64,000 nt of DNA from Ashinkailepas kermadecensis (GCA_034440615.1 JAOTOM010002653.1:48879-112878), one strand, 5' to 3'. Positions 36,020-47,310 are shown, counted from the first letter of the stretch. Notes: generated by a model from the letters alone, not told the origin. Translations and numbers: made by a program.

Positions 36020-37060
36020 GGCGCTCCAGGGGGCCTCCGGGCCACCAATGAGAGCCCAAGGGCCGACGAAACATCCGGGGCTGATTCAGAGGGCCTCGCG
36101 CCGAGGAAGCGTGCGCCCGAAGCGACGGAGAGTTCCCACGGGCAGACGCTGAGGGGCCACAATCCAGGCCAACGTGCAGGGCCTCAAGGCCGACGGGGGC
36201 CTCCCCTCCCCCGGGTCGCTGAATGGGCTTCCGGGCAGGGACCCCTGAGTCAACGAAGACGGCCCTGAACCGACGGGGAAGGCCACTGATCCGACGGACA
36301 GGGCCCCCGACGGCCGGAGAGGACCCCGAGCGATATGAAGGGTCCCTGGGCTCGTGGGGCGCACACAGGATTGTCGTAAGGTGACACACGCGATTGCAAA
36401 GGTCCCCAGGTAGACTGGGCCCCTTTGAGTGATTTGAGCTCATTTACCACTGAGAAGCCGTCTCCGTTGACTCAGGGAGCCCTCTTACACTGACCATGGC
36501 CCTCTCTATCAGGCCGAGAGCCCTTCCAACGACCCGGGGCCCCCTTCGTCAGTCCAGGTTCTTTAACATCGGCTTGGAGCTCTCCATCGGCTTCGGCCTG
36601 GGGGCCCTACATGTGGACTCGGGGCCCTCCCCTATGCCCTGAGGTCTTTTCAAATGTCTAGGGCCCTCTCTTTCGGCTAAGGGACTATCTCTGTTGACTC
36701 AGATACATTTGTTTTGCTGGGCAGGACCCTCACTATCAGCTTGGGGGCCTTCTCTCTGTCCACCGGCACGCGGTCCCTCCGTCCGCCTCGAGGTCCTTCA
36801 CGTTGGTCCGGCCAGACACCCAGCGTCGGCCCGTGGACACTCTCCATCGACTCTGAAATTGTATTCATCTTCCCAGGACCGTCTACATTAGCCTGGGCCG
36901 TTTACATCTGCCCGGGGTCGATCACATCGGCCCAGACGCACTTCACATCGGCACCTGGCCTCTACTGGTCATCCAGCCTCTCAAGCTCTCAAGGTTCCTC
37001 CAACCCACTAGGAGCACCAGCTTTCAAGTGGGGCAGGGGGTCCCGTCAGGTCCCAAGTGG
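36020..37060. repeat. GC-rich degenerate ~30-base array with a polarity switch
   Basis: To about 36425 the units read as CCGACGGxxAGGGCCCC on the top strand (e.g. CCGACGGACAGGGCCCCC at 36291-36308). From about 36450 the equivalent word appears reverse-complemented (GGGCCCTCxxxATCGGC-type, e.g. near 36535-36600). The array is therefore two blocks in opposite orientation. Long frames on both strands are by-products. Units are diverged, so boundaries are approximate. Confidence 0.6.
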
Positions 37061-37697
37061 TCATTCAGTTCCCACTAGCTCCTCCACTTTCTGAACCATG
37101 TTTGTTCGCATGCAAAGATCGAAATTGACCTTTGGGCATGTGTTGTATTATGGATATATTTTCATAAAAAGCTTCAACGATTTCCCATTTTCGAATAGTT
37201 TCTCCAAAGCTACGAGGGGGGACGTGTCCCTTGCTCCCCCTTGTGTGCTCAGAGTATGCGCCGCAAGCTCTCTCTCTATGCCGCAAAACCCAAAAAGACC
37301 AGCTGTGGCACGATGCTACTTGCAAGCCCAGATGTTTTCCGAGCGCACTCTACCCCCGCTCCAAACACAAAAATCATGCTATGGACATTGAAGTCTGGGG
37401 GTACGAAAATTCGGGATGGCCACACCCGCCGCTGAAGAGAGCACAAAACATGACATCATTTTTTAGACGTGAGCTACCACTAGCCATAGCTACTACAAGG
37501 AGCCAATCACTCATAGTAGTCGAAACTGGTTGGCGATATTGACCAGAGCGGCAACCCGCTCGCAAGGCTTGACATTTGAGAACCACTGAATTCGCAAACA
37601 GCTGTTGTCATCGCGTTCACTTCAGAAGTCAGGTTCGTGTGGTCTGACTTTCTAGGTCTCTGTGGATGTTACTGGACTTACGAGACTGGGTATCCAC
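37061..37697. other. No gene seen
   Basis: Contains a G-run/C-run pair around ACGTGTCCC at 37217-37240 of the type seen at 59514-59536. Otherwise unassigned. Confidence 0.35.
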
Positions 37698-38175
37698 AGG
37701 CGCGGATCTAGATAAACATTGTCCTGGGTTTGTGCATAAGCAAGCTGTTACTGGACCAAACACCGATCGTTTTAGATAAGTGAGCATGCTCTGTTTGTAT
37801 ATTTATAGGTTAACTTCGCCGCTGATGTAATTTAAACGTTTTCAGATCAACGTAATTGACATGGCCGGAGTCCGCCATTGGGATGTCATGACGATTACCT
37901 CCCGCTAGTGGCCGTTGTATTCCAGAATTCCTACTAGACAACATCCCAGGCGCGGATCCAGATACATACTTTCAGGCTTTGTGCATAAACAAGCTGTCAC
38001 TGGACCAAAAAATGGTCGTTTTCGACAAGTGAGCAGGCTCTGTTTGTTTATTTATAGGTTGGCTTGGTCTCTTATGTTATTTAAACATGTTCAGATCAAC
38101 GTAGCTTTATATGGTCTGACTTCGCGATTGGGATGTCATGACGATTACTTCTCGCTAGTGGCAGTTCTACAGGCT
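37698..38175. repeat. Tandem duplication, 250-bp unit, two copies
   Basis: AGGCGCGGATC(T/C)AGATA starts at 37698 and again at 37948. Both continue GTGCATAA(G/A)CAAGCTGT, CACTGGACCAAA, GAGCA(T/G)GCTCTGTTTGT, TTATAGGTT and GGGATGTCATGACGATTAC. The copies differ by scattered substitutions, so the duplication is not recent. Confidence 0.9.
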
Positions 38176-38227
38176 AATCGTGTCGGTCCTTTCCCTTTTT
38201 TTGTAAGTGTACACACGAGAGGAGTTT

Positions 38228-38392
38228 CCCCCCCCCAAAAGAAAGCCCCCCCCCCCACTTCAAAAAAAAAAAAAAAAAAAAAAACCCCACAAAAAAAAAA
38301 AAAATTTTTTTTTTTTAAAAAAAACTTTTTTTTTTTTTTTTCTTTTTAAATAATTTTTTTTCCTTCTTTTTTTTTTTTTTTTTTTTTTTTAG
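38228..38392. repeat. Homopolymer C/A/T tract (probable sequence artefact)
   Basis: Successive runs of C, then A, then T, with almost no other bases. Same character as 3549-3967 and likely an unresolved consensus. The poly-Lys/Phe frames here are meaningless. Confidence 0.8.
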
Positions 38393-38816
38393 AAGAACAA
38401 AAATTTGGTTTTTAATTTCTGTCAACAATCGACGGACACGGAGAGATGAACGGAGTCTGGCCCTCCAATGCGCGCGTGCGTCCCTCGAGTAAGCGTGCGC
38501 AGCATCCACCCCATCCTGTTATTCGCAAACAACATGAAAAACCAACCAGGATGGAGCAAGGAAAATCCTTGTTTCATTGCTGCCAAATCAAACTTTGAAC
38601 CCCGTGGACAAGAACGCAAATATCTAAGAGTAACTTTACACACCCACCTTCGAAGCTATGGTTTCCTCAACCGAGGTTCAGCCTAACCAGGCCACATAAC
38701 ATTGATGGAAGGTCCGATCATGTTATTTATGAGCGCCACAAACTTTTTCAGTACCCGCTAGGGAATGGCTGTTGATCACTGTTCGCTGCAAGGTGAATAA
38801 GCGGTGTTCTTGTGCA

Positions 38817-40678
38817 GCACACAGTACACGGCACACAGTGCACAGCACACAGTGCACAGCACACAGTGCACAGCACACAGTGCACGGCACACAGTGCACG
38901 GCACACAGTGCACGGCACACAGTGCACACAGTGACGCACACAGTGCACAGCACGGCACACAGTGCACAGCACACAGTGCACAGCACACAGTGAACACAGC
39001 ACACAGTGCACAGCACACAGTGCACAGCACACAGTGCACACAGTGCAGCACACAGTGCACAGCACACAGTGCAAATGCACGGCACACAGTCACGGCACAC
39101 AGTGCACAGCACACAGTGCACAGCACACAGTGCACAGCACACAGTGCACAGCACACAGTGCACGGCACACAGTGCACAGCACACAGTGCACGGCACACAG
39201 TGCACAGCACACAGTGCACAGCACACAGTGCACAGCACACAGTGCACGGCACACAGCACGGCCACAGTGCACGCACACAGTGCACGCACACAGTACGCAC
39301 AGCCGCACACAGTGAGCACACAGTGCACAGCACACAGTGCACAGCACACAGTGCACACAGTGCACGGCACACAGTGCACAGCACACAGTGCACAGCACAC
39401 AGTGCACAGCACACAGTGCACAGCACACAGTGCACGGCACACAGTGCACAGCACACAGTGCACGGCACACAGTGCACAGCACACAGTGCACAGCACACAG
39501 TGCACAGCACACAGTGCACAGCACACAGTGCACACACAGTGCACGGACACAGACACACAGTGCACAGCACACAGTGCACAGCACACAGTGCACAGCACAC
39601 AGTGCACAGCACACAGTGCACAGCACACAGTGCACAGCACACAGTGCACAGCACACAGTGCACAGCACACAGTGCACAGCACACATGCACACAGTGCACA
39701 GCACACAGTGCACGGCACACAGTGCACAGCACACAGTGCACAGCACACAGTGCACAGCACACAGTGCACGGCCACACAGTGCACGGCACACAGTGCACAG
39801 CACACAGTGCACAGCACACAGTGCACAGCACACAGTGCACAGCACACAGTGCACGGCACACAGTGCACAGCACACAGTGCACAGCACACAGTGCACAGCA
39901 CACAGTGCACAGCACACAGTGCACGGCACACAGTGCACGGCACACAGTGCACAGCACACAGTGCACAGCACACAGTGCACAGCACACAGTGCACAGCACA
40001 GTGCACAGCACAAGTGCACACAGTGCACAGCACACAGTGCACAGCACACAGTGCACGGCACACAGTGCACGGCACACAGTGCACAGCACAGCACAGCACA
40101 CAGTGCACAGCACACAGTGCACAGCACACAGTGCACAGCACACAGTGCACAGCACACAGTGCGCACACAGTGCACGGCACACAGTGCACAGACACAGCAC
40201 ACAGTGCACAGCACACAGTGCACGGCACACAGTGCACGGCACACAGTGCACAGCACACAGTGCACAGCACACAGTGCACACACACAGTGCACGGCACACA
40301 GTGCACAGCACACAGTGCACAGCACACAGTGCACAGCACACAGTGCACGGCACACAGTGCACAGCACACAGTGCACAGCACACAGTGCACAGCACACAGT
40401 GCACAGCACACAGTGCACAGCACACAGTGCACACAGCAAGCACAGTGCACAGCACACAGTGCACAGCACACAGTGCACAGCACACAGTGCACAGCACAGT
40501 GCACAGCACACAGTGCACAGCACACAGTGCACAGCACACAGTGCACAGCACACAGTGCACAGCACACAGTGCACGGCACACAGTGCACAGCACACAGTGC
40601 ACAGCACACAGTGCACAGCACACAGTGCACAGCACACAGTGCACAGCACACAGTGCACAGCACACAGTGCACAGCACA
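38817..40678. repeat. 14-bp minisatellite, roughly 130 units (1.86 kb)
   Basis: Unit CACAGTGCACAGCA, with a frequent A-to-G variant (GGCACACAGTGCAC) and occasional shortened units (e.g. near 39075, 39265, 40015). Each unit contains the palindrome GTGCAC. No stop codon occurs in any frame of the unit on either strand, so all six frames are open for most of its length; a 649-codon frame across it is an artefact. Confidence 0.98.
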
Positions 40679-41574
40679 CGTCTGGGGAATTGCCTCATCA
40701 CATCGGATTTGAATGCATTAAGACTCCAAGATTAATTGATGTAGTTCTACCGCTGCTTTAAGATGGCTTTGCCTTGACCAAATTAAAACGTGTTGCAACA
40801 GAAGCATTTGGGGATGGAACCCCTCCCTCTCCTTAATCTGGCTTCGCTAGTGGCTAAGATGATTCCAGTTCAAACGAGGTGACATCAATGAGAAATGACC
40901 GATGTGTGTTCTTCGTCAAATGACCTGAAATGACCTGAAATGACCGGCCTGAGCTACCCTGGAAAATGTTGGGTCATTTTTTGTCAGAGTCTCATAGAAG
41001 AGAATGCGATTAAAGTAGTGAGCATGGTTTCTGTGTATGTCTGTCGGATCAATACCCTGATTGATCCTGCTGGATCTCGCCGAAGTATTGTTCCAACATC
41101 CTTCAACATTGCAAAAATATTTAAGTCACTTGCATGGTAGGTTTCGGTCGCCCTGCACCCAACTTCTTTCGTACTCCTATATGTGACTAGATTTAAGCTT
41201 GCCCAAAGTTCGGATGTTAGAAGTTGGTAGGGCAGCGGCACCACCAGCACCAATCGCCACCACACACATGCTGGATACGCCAGCATCGTCGCTACGTTGA
41301 CGCGTGCCGAGCTAGTATGCGAACGTCAGTTGGTGCAAAGCGCTGATGTCGCAAAATCCCCACGTGAAGGGGTTAAGCGCCACATTAACACACTCTTCTG
41401 GAGAGTGCACGCGGGGCCTGGTGCGACGCCTATTCACGTGTATGTTATCAGTGAAGACAGTCTGTCTGACTGGCCCCTGCACGTTGTGAGGAGACTAGGC
41501 ACGCTCGTGAGGCGAGGCTGGATCGTCTTCAGTGAACGGTGTTCAGGCCTCGCAATATGAGGTATGTGATTATT
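40679..41574. other. No gene seen
   Basis: AAATGACCTGAAATGACC near 40918-40940 is a small local repeat. Nothing else recognised. Confidence 0.35.
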
Positions 41575-41817
41575 GCTGAAACACTGGTCACAGGTGACCA
41601 ATTGGGTCATAGGTGAGCAATTAGTTCACAGGTGAACAACTAGGTCGCAGGTGAGGGATTAGGTCACAGGTGACCAATTAGTTCACGGGTGAGCAAGTGA
41701 GCAAGTCGTAAGTGAGCAATTAGGACACACGTGAACAATTAGGCCACCGGTGAGCAATTGGGTCACAGGTGAGCAATCAGGCCACAGGTGAGCAATTAGG
41801 TCAGAGGTGAGCAATTT
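41575..41817. repeat. 19-bp minisatellite, about 12 units
   Basis: Unit CACAGGTGAGCAATTAGGT with substitutions. An irregular stretch at 41690-41720 (GAGCAAGTGAGCAAGTCG) breaks the period once. Confidence 0.93.
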
Positions 41818-42555
41818 CACTTCGCACTCTCTAATACATGCGTCGGTGCAGATCACATAAAAGGGCTCCAATGATGAGCAAATGGGTTGCTTTACGATTT
41901 TCAAAGACAACATTGCTCCTACCCTCATTTCTGATCGCTCTCGAACGTTTCTCAGAATTCCTCTGAGATCCGTCGGAGCCTCGCCAGGCCAACGTTTGGC
42001 ACCGTCCAGTGTCCCAGCCCGCTCTGGCGTGACCAACGCCCCATTAATTTCATTAACATGAACAACAATTGGTCGACTAGCTGGATCCCCATTTTGACAA
42101 ATATGCCATGCCGGGCAGAGTTATTTATATGCACGCCGTGTTAGTGTGGAGAGCCTTCCTCCACATTATTCCCGCGAGGGATAGGGGTGTGGAAACCCGC
42201 CATCCGAACTTCTGTACCATTTCTGAACAGCATGGTCGGCGGAATGTGGATTCGCCGAGCCATTAACCTTGGATTTACGCAAGCTAAGATTTAAAAAAAA
42301 AAAATATATATAGAAAGCTCTGGTTATGGAGAGCCGGGAGCATATTTACATTTGTATTTTGGCCCATCGTCAGGTCACTAGAGGTCATACTAGGTCAAGA
42401 TACGAACGACTTAAATCGCCGGCATGGTTCAAAGAAGGCAGAGCTTCTTTTCTCTCCACATGGTTCTTGCAAGAATTAACATAAATGAACGTATTTAAAC
42501 ATGTTTAAATAAGTTTATTTATGTTGTGTATGATATAGTATGCTATATATAGCAT
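41818..42555. other. No gene seen
   Basis: No recognisable gene. ATATAGTATGCTATATATAG at about 42533-42553 can form a small hairpin. Confidence 0.35.
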
Positions 42556-42787
42556 AGCAAAAAGGGTCAAAAAGATTCAGGTCGGGTCAGAATCAGTCTT
42601 GAAAACCAACTTCCGAACTACGAATGTTTAAGACATAGGGGAAATGTCATTGGCAAGCTAAGGTAATGTAGAGCTCATATTGCAGCCTATTGCTTTGTTG
42701 TCGGCCATCCTCAGGCCCATGAAGGTCATAATAGGTTATCCCAGTGACTTGAGGTAAATCTGGTGGATTGACCTGGAAATATGGATA
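42556..42787 (+). repeat. Dispersed repeat family A, uninterrupted copy (empty site)
   Basis: Matches 10740-10888 and then, without a break, 11719-11805. Where the other copy holds an 822-bp TTAA-type miniature element, this copy simply reads TCGGCCATCCTCAGGCCCAT followed by GAAGGTCATAATAGG. This is a paralogous pre-insertion site. Confidence 0.7.
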
Positions 42788-42955
<168 letters not shown>

Positions 42956-43406
42956 ACACAGAGCAAATGGAGCATAATTTTAGTAGCAACGTTTCAGCTC
43001 ACGCCTTTCTCAAGCTACCGACGATTTACAGGCATGCGAATATTTAACACTTGTCATTTTTTTAAACACAGGTCACGAGACAAATCATATAGCACTTCGC
43101 ATGCGCTGACACCGAATAAACCAAATAGTGAAAAACAGTAAATTGGAAACGACCAAATAAGTACGACAGTGTTGTTTAACTTAACCTTTTTCAACATGTT
43201 CCACAATCAGTTCCGCTACAACACTTGCAATTTTGAAACTGCCAGAAACTGCATTGATATTCTCACGTGTTGCAATATACGCGGATTCCACCGTCTTCCG
43301 ACACCCCTTCCCAAGTCCACCAATAAGAACAGATGCTCCTTCCCAATTTGGGAGATTGCCTTCTTCATCGGCATGCGCCACCATAGCATTAGAAAGTCTA
43401 TGGTAT
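42956..43406 (-). mobile_element. Penelope-like element, inverted 3' fragment
   Basis: Minus-strand copy of the end of the element at 43430-44840. It encodes the last part of the endonuclease region (MVAHADEEGNLPNWEGA, then KTVESAYIATREN and GSFKIASVVAELIVEHVEKG; 43384-43181) and the 3' untranslated region down to 42956. Compared with the plus copy (HVDEDGHLPKWKGA, VTRENINGVSG) it differs at scattered positions. It is cut off upstream, just before the GIY-YIG core. Penelope-like elements commonly carry a partial copy of themselves in front, direct or inverted; this fits an inverted pseudo-LTR. Confidence 0.85.
42984..43017 (-). ncRNA. Hammerhead-like motif relic in the inverted Penelope fragment
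   Basis: On the minus strand: TAGC, then TTGAGAA, then AGGC-GTGA-GCT, then GAAA, then CGTTGCTA. Outer TAGC/GCTA can pair, the inner GGC/GCU pairs with a G-U wobble, and the GAAA box is intact, but the CUGANGA core is degenerate. See the matching site at 44754-44787. Confidence 0.35.
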
Positions 43407-44152
43407 CTGAGGATGGTAACCTTTGTCAGAAATGCTAGGGCAAATAAGTGATAGCCACATACGAAATTCAGGCGACTTACTAGGTAGAATCCGAGAGATA
43501 GACTTCACCAGCAAAAAGCTTGCAAGCTTTGACGTGAAATCCTTGTTCACAAATGTCCATATCGGGGGAGTCATGGAAGCGGTTTCTAGTGCCTTAGACA
43601 AGTCAAATAATTTGGAGCTTCCAGTTCCCAAGAGTCATTTCATACAGCTCGCGCGTATATTTGTGGAATTTGGAGCACTACAGTTTCAGGGGGAAGAATA
43701 TCGTCCAATCAGCGGCCTCACCATGGGCTGACCATTGAGTCCTGTTCTGGCATGTTTCTTCATGGAAACCTTCGAGGCGGACAATTACAAATATATGATT
43801 GACCGCAACTCCCTTTGGCTGAGATACGTAGATAACGTACTGGTGATTGTTGATCAAGATACTGATTTCGATGCGGTCAACATATCCATCGATTCAATTC
43901 ACGTTAGAAAAATAAAAAGTACAAATAATGAGGCCGATATTCCTTTCGTGGACACACTGATCAAACGCTGTGACAGCAGATGCACATTTTCAGTGTACAG
44001 AAAGCCCACTAACAAAAACGATATTTTGCAATACTTCTCGGGTCACGGTAATGAAGCAAAAACAGGGGTCCTGATGGGCTTTTTCTTAAGGGCTTATATA
44101 ATCTGCAGTCCTGGGTGTCTCGCGGAAGAATTGTCTTTCATCATCATTCAAT

Positions 44153-44182
44153 TTCATCATCATCATCATCATCATCATCATC
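44153..44182. repeat. (CAT)n trinucleotide run inside the Penelope-like ORF
   Basis: Ten CAT units between the RT C-terminus and the connector, probably grown from an original TCATCATCATTCA stretch at 44138-44150. Reads as poly-His or poly-Ser depending on frame. Confidence 0.9.
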
Positions 44183-44753
44183 TTTCAAGTTGGTGAAATA
44201 TCCAGAGGGTCTGATAGTGAACGAAAAAAAGCATAGTCTACAAAATTCCTTGCGCAGGAGGATGTGGAAAAAGTTACTATGGAAAAACGGGGCGGGGAAT
44301 AGTGGCTAGAATTGGGGAACATCGTTCGGAACTCAGATGCCATAGACTTTCTACCATAGACTTTCTACCATTGACTTTCTAATGCTATGGTAGCGCATGT
44401 CGATGAAGACGGCCATCTCCCAAAATGGAAAGGAGCATCTGTTCTTATTGGTGGACTTGGGAAGGGTTGTCGGAAGACGGTGGAATCCGCGTATATTGTC
44501 ACACGTGAAAATATCAATGGTGTTTCTGGTAGTTTCAAAATTGCAAGTGTTGTAGCGGGACTAATTGTGGAACATGTTGAAAAAGGGTAGGTTAAACAGC
44601 ACTCACGTATTTAATTGGTTGTTTCCAATTTACTGTTTTTCACTATTTGGTATATTCGGTGTCAGCGCATGCGAAGTGCTGTATGATTTATGTCGCGCGA
44701 CCTGTGTTAAAAAACCACAAGTTTTAAATATTCGCATGCCGGTAAACTGTTGG

Positions 44754-44787
44754 TAGCTTGAGAAAGGCGTGAGCCGAAACGTTGCTA
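44754..44787 (+). ncRNA. Hammerhead-like motif relic in the Penelope 3' UTR
   Basis: TAGC-TTGAGAA-AGGC-GTGA-GCC-GAAA-CGTTGCTA. The arrangement (outer stem, CUGANGA-like box, short hairpin, GAAA, very short third stem, return of the outer stem) is that of the minimal hammerheads known from Penelope-like elements, but the CUGANGA box is not conserved, so self-cleavage is doubtful. Confidence 0.4.
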
Positions 44788-44840
44788 ATAAAATTATACT
44801 CCCATTGTTCATTGTTCTCCCAATTTGTCATTCCATCATA

Positions 44841-45929
44841 ACTAGTACATAATATAATCAGAACTAGTACATATATATATTAATGGGGGGACAAACCAGG
44901 GACGCGATAAGTTTGGAGAGGATTGAGGTGTAGCTCGCCTACCCCCACCCCCGCCTAAAAAAAATCCTTTGGATTTCAACGACTTAATTTTCAATGGCTG
45001 GTATGGAAAGTTACAATTGTTTTTTTAATATAAATATTATGGATACAAAAAGTTCCATCAAAGTTAGCAAGTTTCGCTCCTTATCACTGCCTATGAACAT
45101 TTAGCTTTATGTCGTAAATGCTGGGCCCTATTTCACAATCAACATAGAGCAATGATGTAAGTACGTTAAACGTTGCCGTCTTGTAGCAGGAACAACAGAA
45201 AATATTTGACGATGGTTGTGTTGTAGTAAATATGGACATACAATAATCGTTCCCATGTTTTCCAGTTTTACGGGGACACATTTCGATGCAATGGCAACCA
45301 GGGTGGATAATGGGTGTGGCACTGAGGGCATGTGCCCCCACATGGAAGGAGGCGTCCCTCCAGGCGGGAAAAGGTGGCCCTCTGAAAAGGTTCCCGTGTA
45401 TTCGCTCAACTTTTTTCAGCCAGAGGCGCCCTTGTGAAAGAAAAAGGCATCCTTTGGAAGGAAAGGTGCAATCCCGTCTAATTTTTCAGCCAGAGGCTCC
45501 CAGGTGTTTTCGCTGTGGCGCCGCTCCAAAGAATTGTGCCCCTCCAGACAAGTGCCTCCCATGACAATTCCTAGATTCACCCCTGATTACAACATTGCTC
45601 TCTCGCTGTTATTAACTCCGGCTGGTTATAACATCGTGTGCATTCACGTCTGACTTCTCTTGGAAATTTGACAACTTCCGTTGAACCATTAAGAGGAAAG
45701 CGGACAATTTCAAAAAATTATATATTTTATATGTCCGGAACAACAATGTGGCAGTGTAAATTATAAGCCAGCGATGAGAGCGCCGTCCGAGCAGGTTATG
45801 ACGGATTTCTTGGGGAAGCTCCTAGTCATATAGGATATGAGTGCCTGCTATCACAACGGCTGCAAACAAAAATATATTTGATCCTCCTATTCCTATTACA
45901 CTCAATAATTGTACATATACCGGACCTTC
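44841..45929. other. No gene seen
   Basis: AT-rich. TTTTTCAGCCAGAGGC occurs twice (near 45411 and 45484), a ~73-base imperfect duplication. GGCATGTGCCCCCACATGG at 45325-45345 resembles a miniature-element end. Confidence 0.35.
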
Positions 45930-47310
45930 AACACCTTCGAAATTATTTAGATATCTCAGCATTCTGATACCGTACGGCAAGCCACGTCGAATGACACCCA
46001 CGTGATGCAAATTGATGCCATAGCGACAAAACGCGAAGACTTTGAAACCAAAATTATAACTAACCTTTGACCTTGAGGCTTGACCTGATATGTCCCGGGT
46101 TGAAATGTTACTCGAGGGTTGCCCACGGGCTATTTCTTGATACCAAACACTTTGGGAGAAAACGAAGAAACGCGGGGCGATCGAAGAAAATAGTACGACC
46201 TTTGACTTTGAAAATTAACGTGATTTCTGAACAGTTTGCTAGAGTACCTGACGGCACATCGAACGATACCCACTTGATGAAAATTGAAGACATAGCGACG
46301 AGGCGCGAGGACTTCGAGCAATTTAAGCTAGCCTTCGATCTTCTGGTTTGACATTGACATGTCCCGGTTTGGAATGTTATTCGAGGTTCACTACAGGTCA
46401 TTGCTTGATATCAGATGTGGGTAGGTTAGGGCGAAGAAAAAAATGCGAGGCGACCAAACAAGTCGGTTTGACCTATGACCTTTGAAATTAGTTCGATTTT
46501 GTAACATTATAATACGGCACAAACCACGTCGAATGACACCCACTTGGTGCAAGTTGAACCCATAGCGACGAATCGCGAAGACTTCGAAAAAATAAATCCA
46601 GCCTTTTACCCGACATAGGTTTGACTTGACATATCTCGGTTTCAAAATGTTACTCGAGGGATTCACCATGGGCTATCGCTTGATAGTGAATCTGGGTAGG
46701 CCTGGGTGTAAACGGGAAAAAACGTGAGGCGACCGAAAAAAATCAGCTTGAATTTTGACCCGTCGAGATTATTACGAATTATCAATTTTCTGACACCACA
46801 CAACAAGCGACGTCGAATGACATCCATTTTCCTGCAAATTGAAGCCATATCGATGAAACGCGAGGTCATCGAAAAACTCAATCAAACCTTTGACCTTGAC
46901 ATGTCCCGGTTTGAAATGTTACTCGAGTGTTCACCGCTGGCTATCGCTTGATACCAGATTGGTATAGGTTAGAGCGAAAACGGAAAAAAATTGAGGCGAC
47001 CGAAGGATCAGCTCGACCTTTGCCCCTGAACAATAATTCGATTGCTTAGCTTTCTGATACCGCATAACAAGCCACGTCGAATGACGCCCATTTGATGGAA
47101 ATTGAAGCGATAGAAACCAAACCGCGCGTTCGGTCGATATCGCTATAATATCGCCATCTAATAAATCAAGCTACCTTTGACCTTGAAGTTTAACCTCGTC
47201 ATGTACCGGTTTGAAATGTTACACGATGGTTCATCACAGGTTTATCGCCTGTGGCCAGATTTGGGCCGGTTTTGGTGAAAACGAACAAAAAAAGAAGGCG
47301 ACCGAAGAAA
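45930..47310. repeat. ~270-bp tandem repeat (satellite-like), five units
   Basis: ACGTCGAATGA (or ACATCGAACGA) recurs at 45984, 46256, 46526, 46810 and 47074, spacings 272, 270, 284 and 264. Each unit contains in order TTCTGATACCGxAxxxCAAGC, a CCCAxxTGATGxAAATTGAxGCCATAGCGA block, TTTGACCTTGA, CATGTCCCGGTTTGAAATGTTACTCGA, GGCTATCGCTTGATA and GAGGCGACCGAA. Units are clearly diverged. No coding. Confidence 0.92.

Larger units (their letters stand above)
43430..44840 (+). mobile_element. Penelope-like element: RT and GIY-YIG endonuclease, defective
   Basis: Penelope-like elements pair a telomerase-related RT with a GIY-YIG nuclease that nicks the target. Visible here: SFDVKSLFTNV (43525-43557, first catalytic Asp), GLTMG, a TGA at 43729-43731, then PLSPVLACFFMETFE (43732-43776) and WLRYVDNVLVI (43816-43848), in which the second Asp of the YVDD box is Asn. 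KTGVLMGFFLRA lies at 44059-44094. A (CAT)n expansion at 44153-44182 shifts the frame. After VKYPEGLIVNEKKH the sequence jumps to VYKIPCAGGCGKSYYGKTGR (from 44236) and IGEHRSELRCHR, the GIY-YIG core, implying a deletion of the connector. The end is HLPKWKGA...ESAYIVT with a stop at 44587-44589, then the 3' UTR. Dead copy: nonsense, YVDN, frameshift, deletion. Confidence 0.92.

Noticed and set aside
38723..40761. Frames of 470-649 codons (Cys/Val/Leu or His/Thr/Ser repeats) in nearly all six phases
   Set aside because: The 14-bp unit lacks stops in every phase, so openness carries no coding information.
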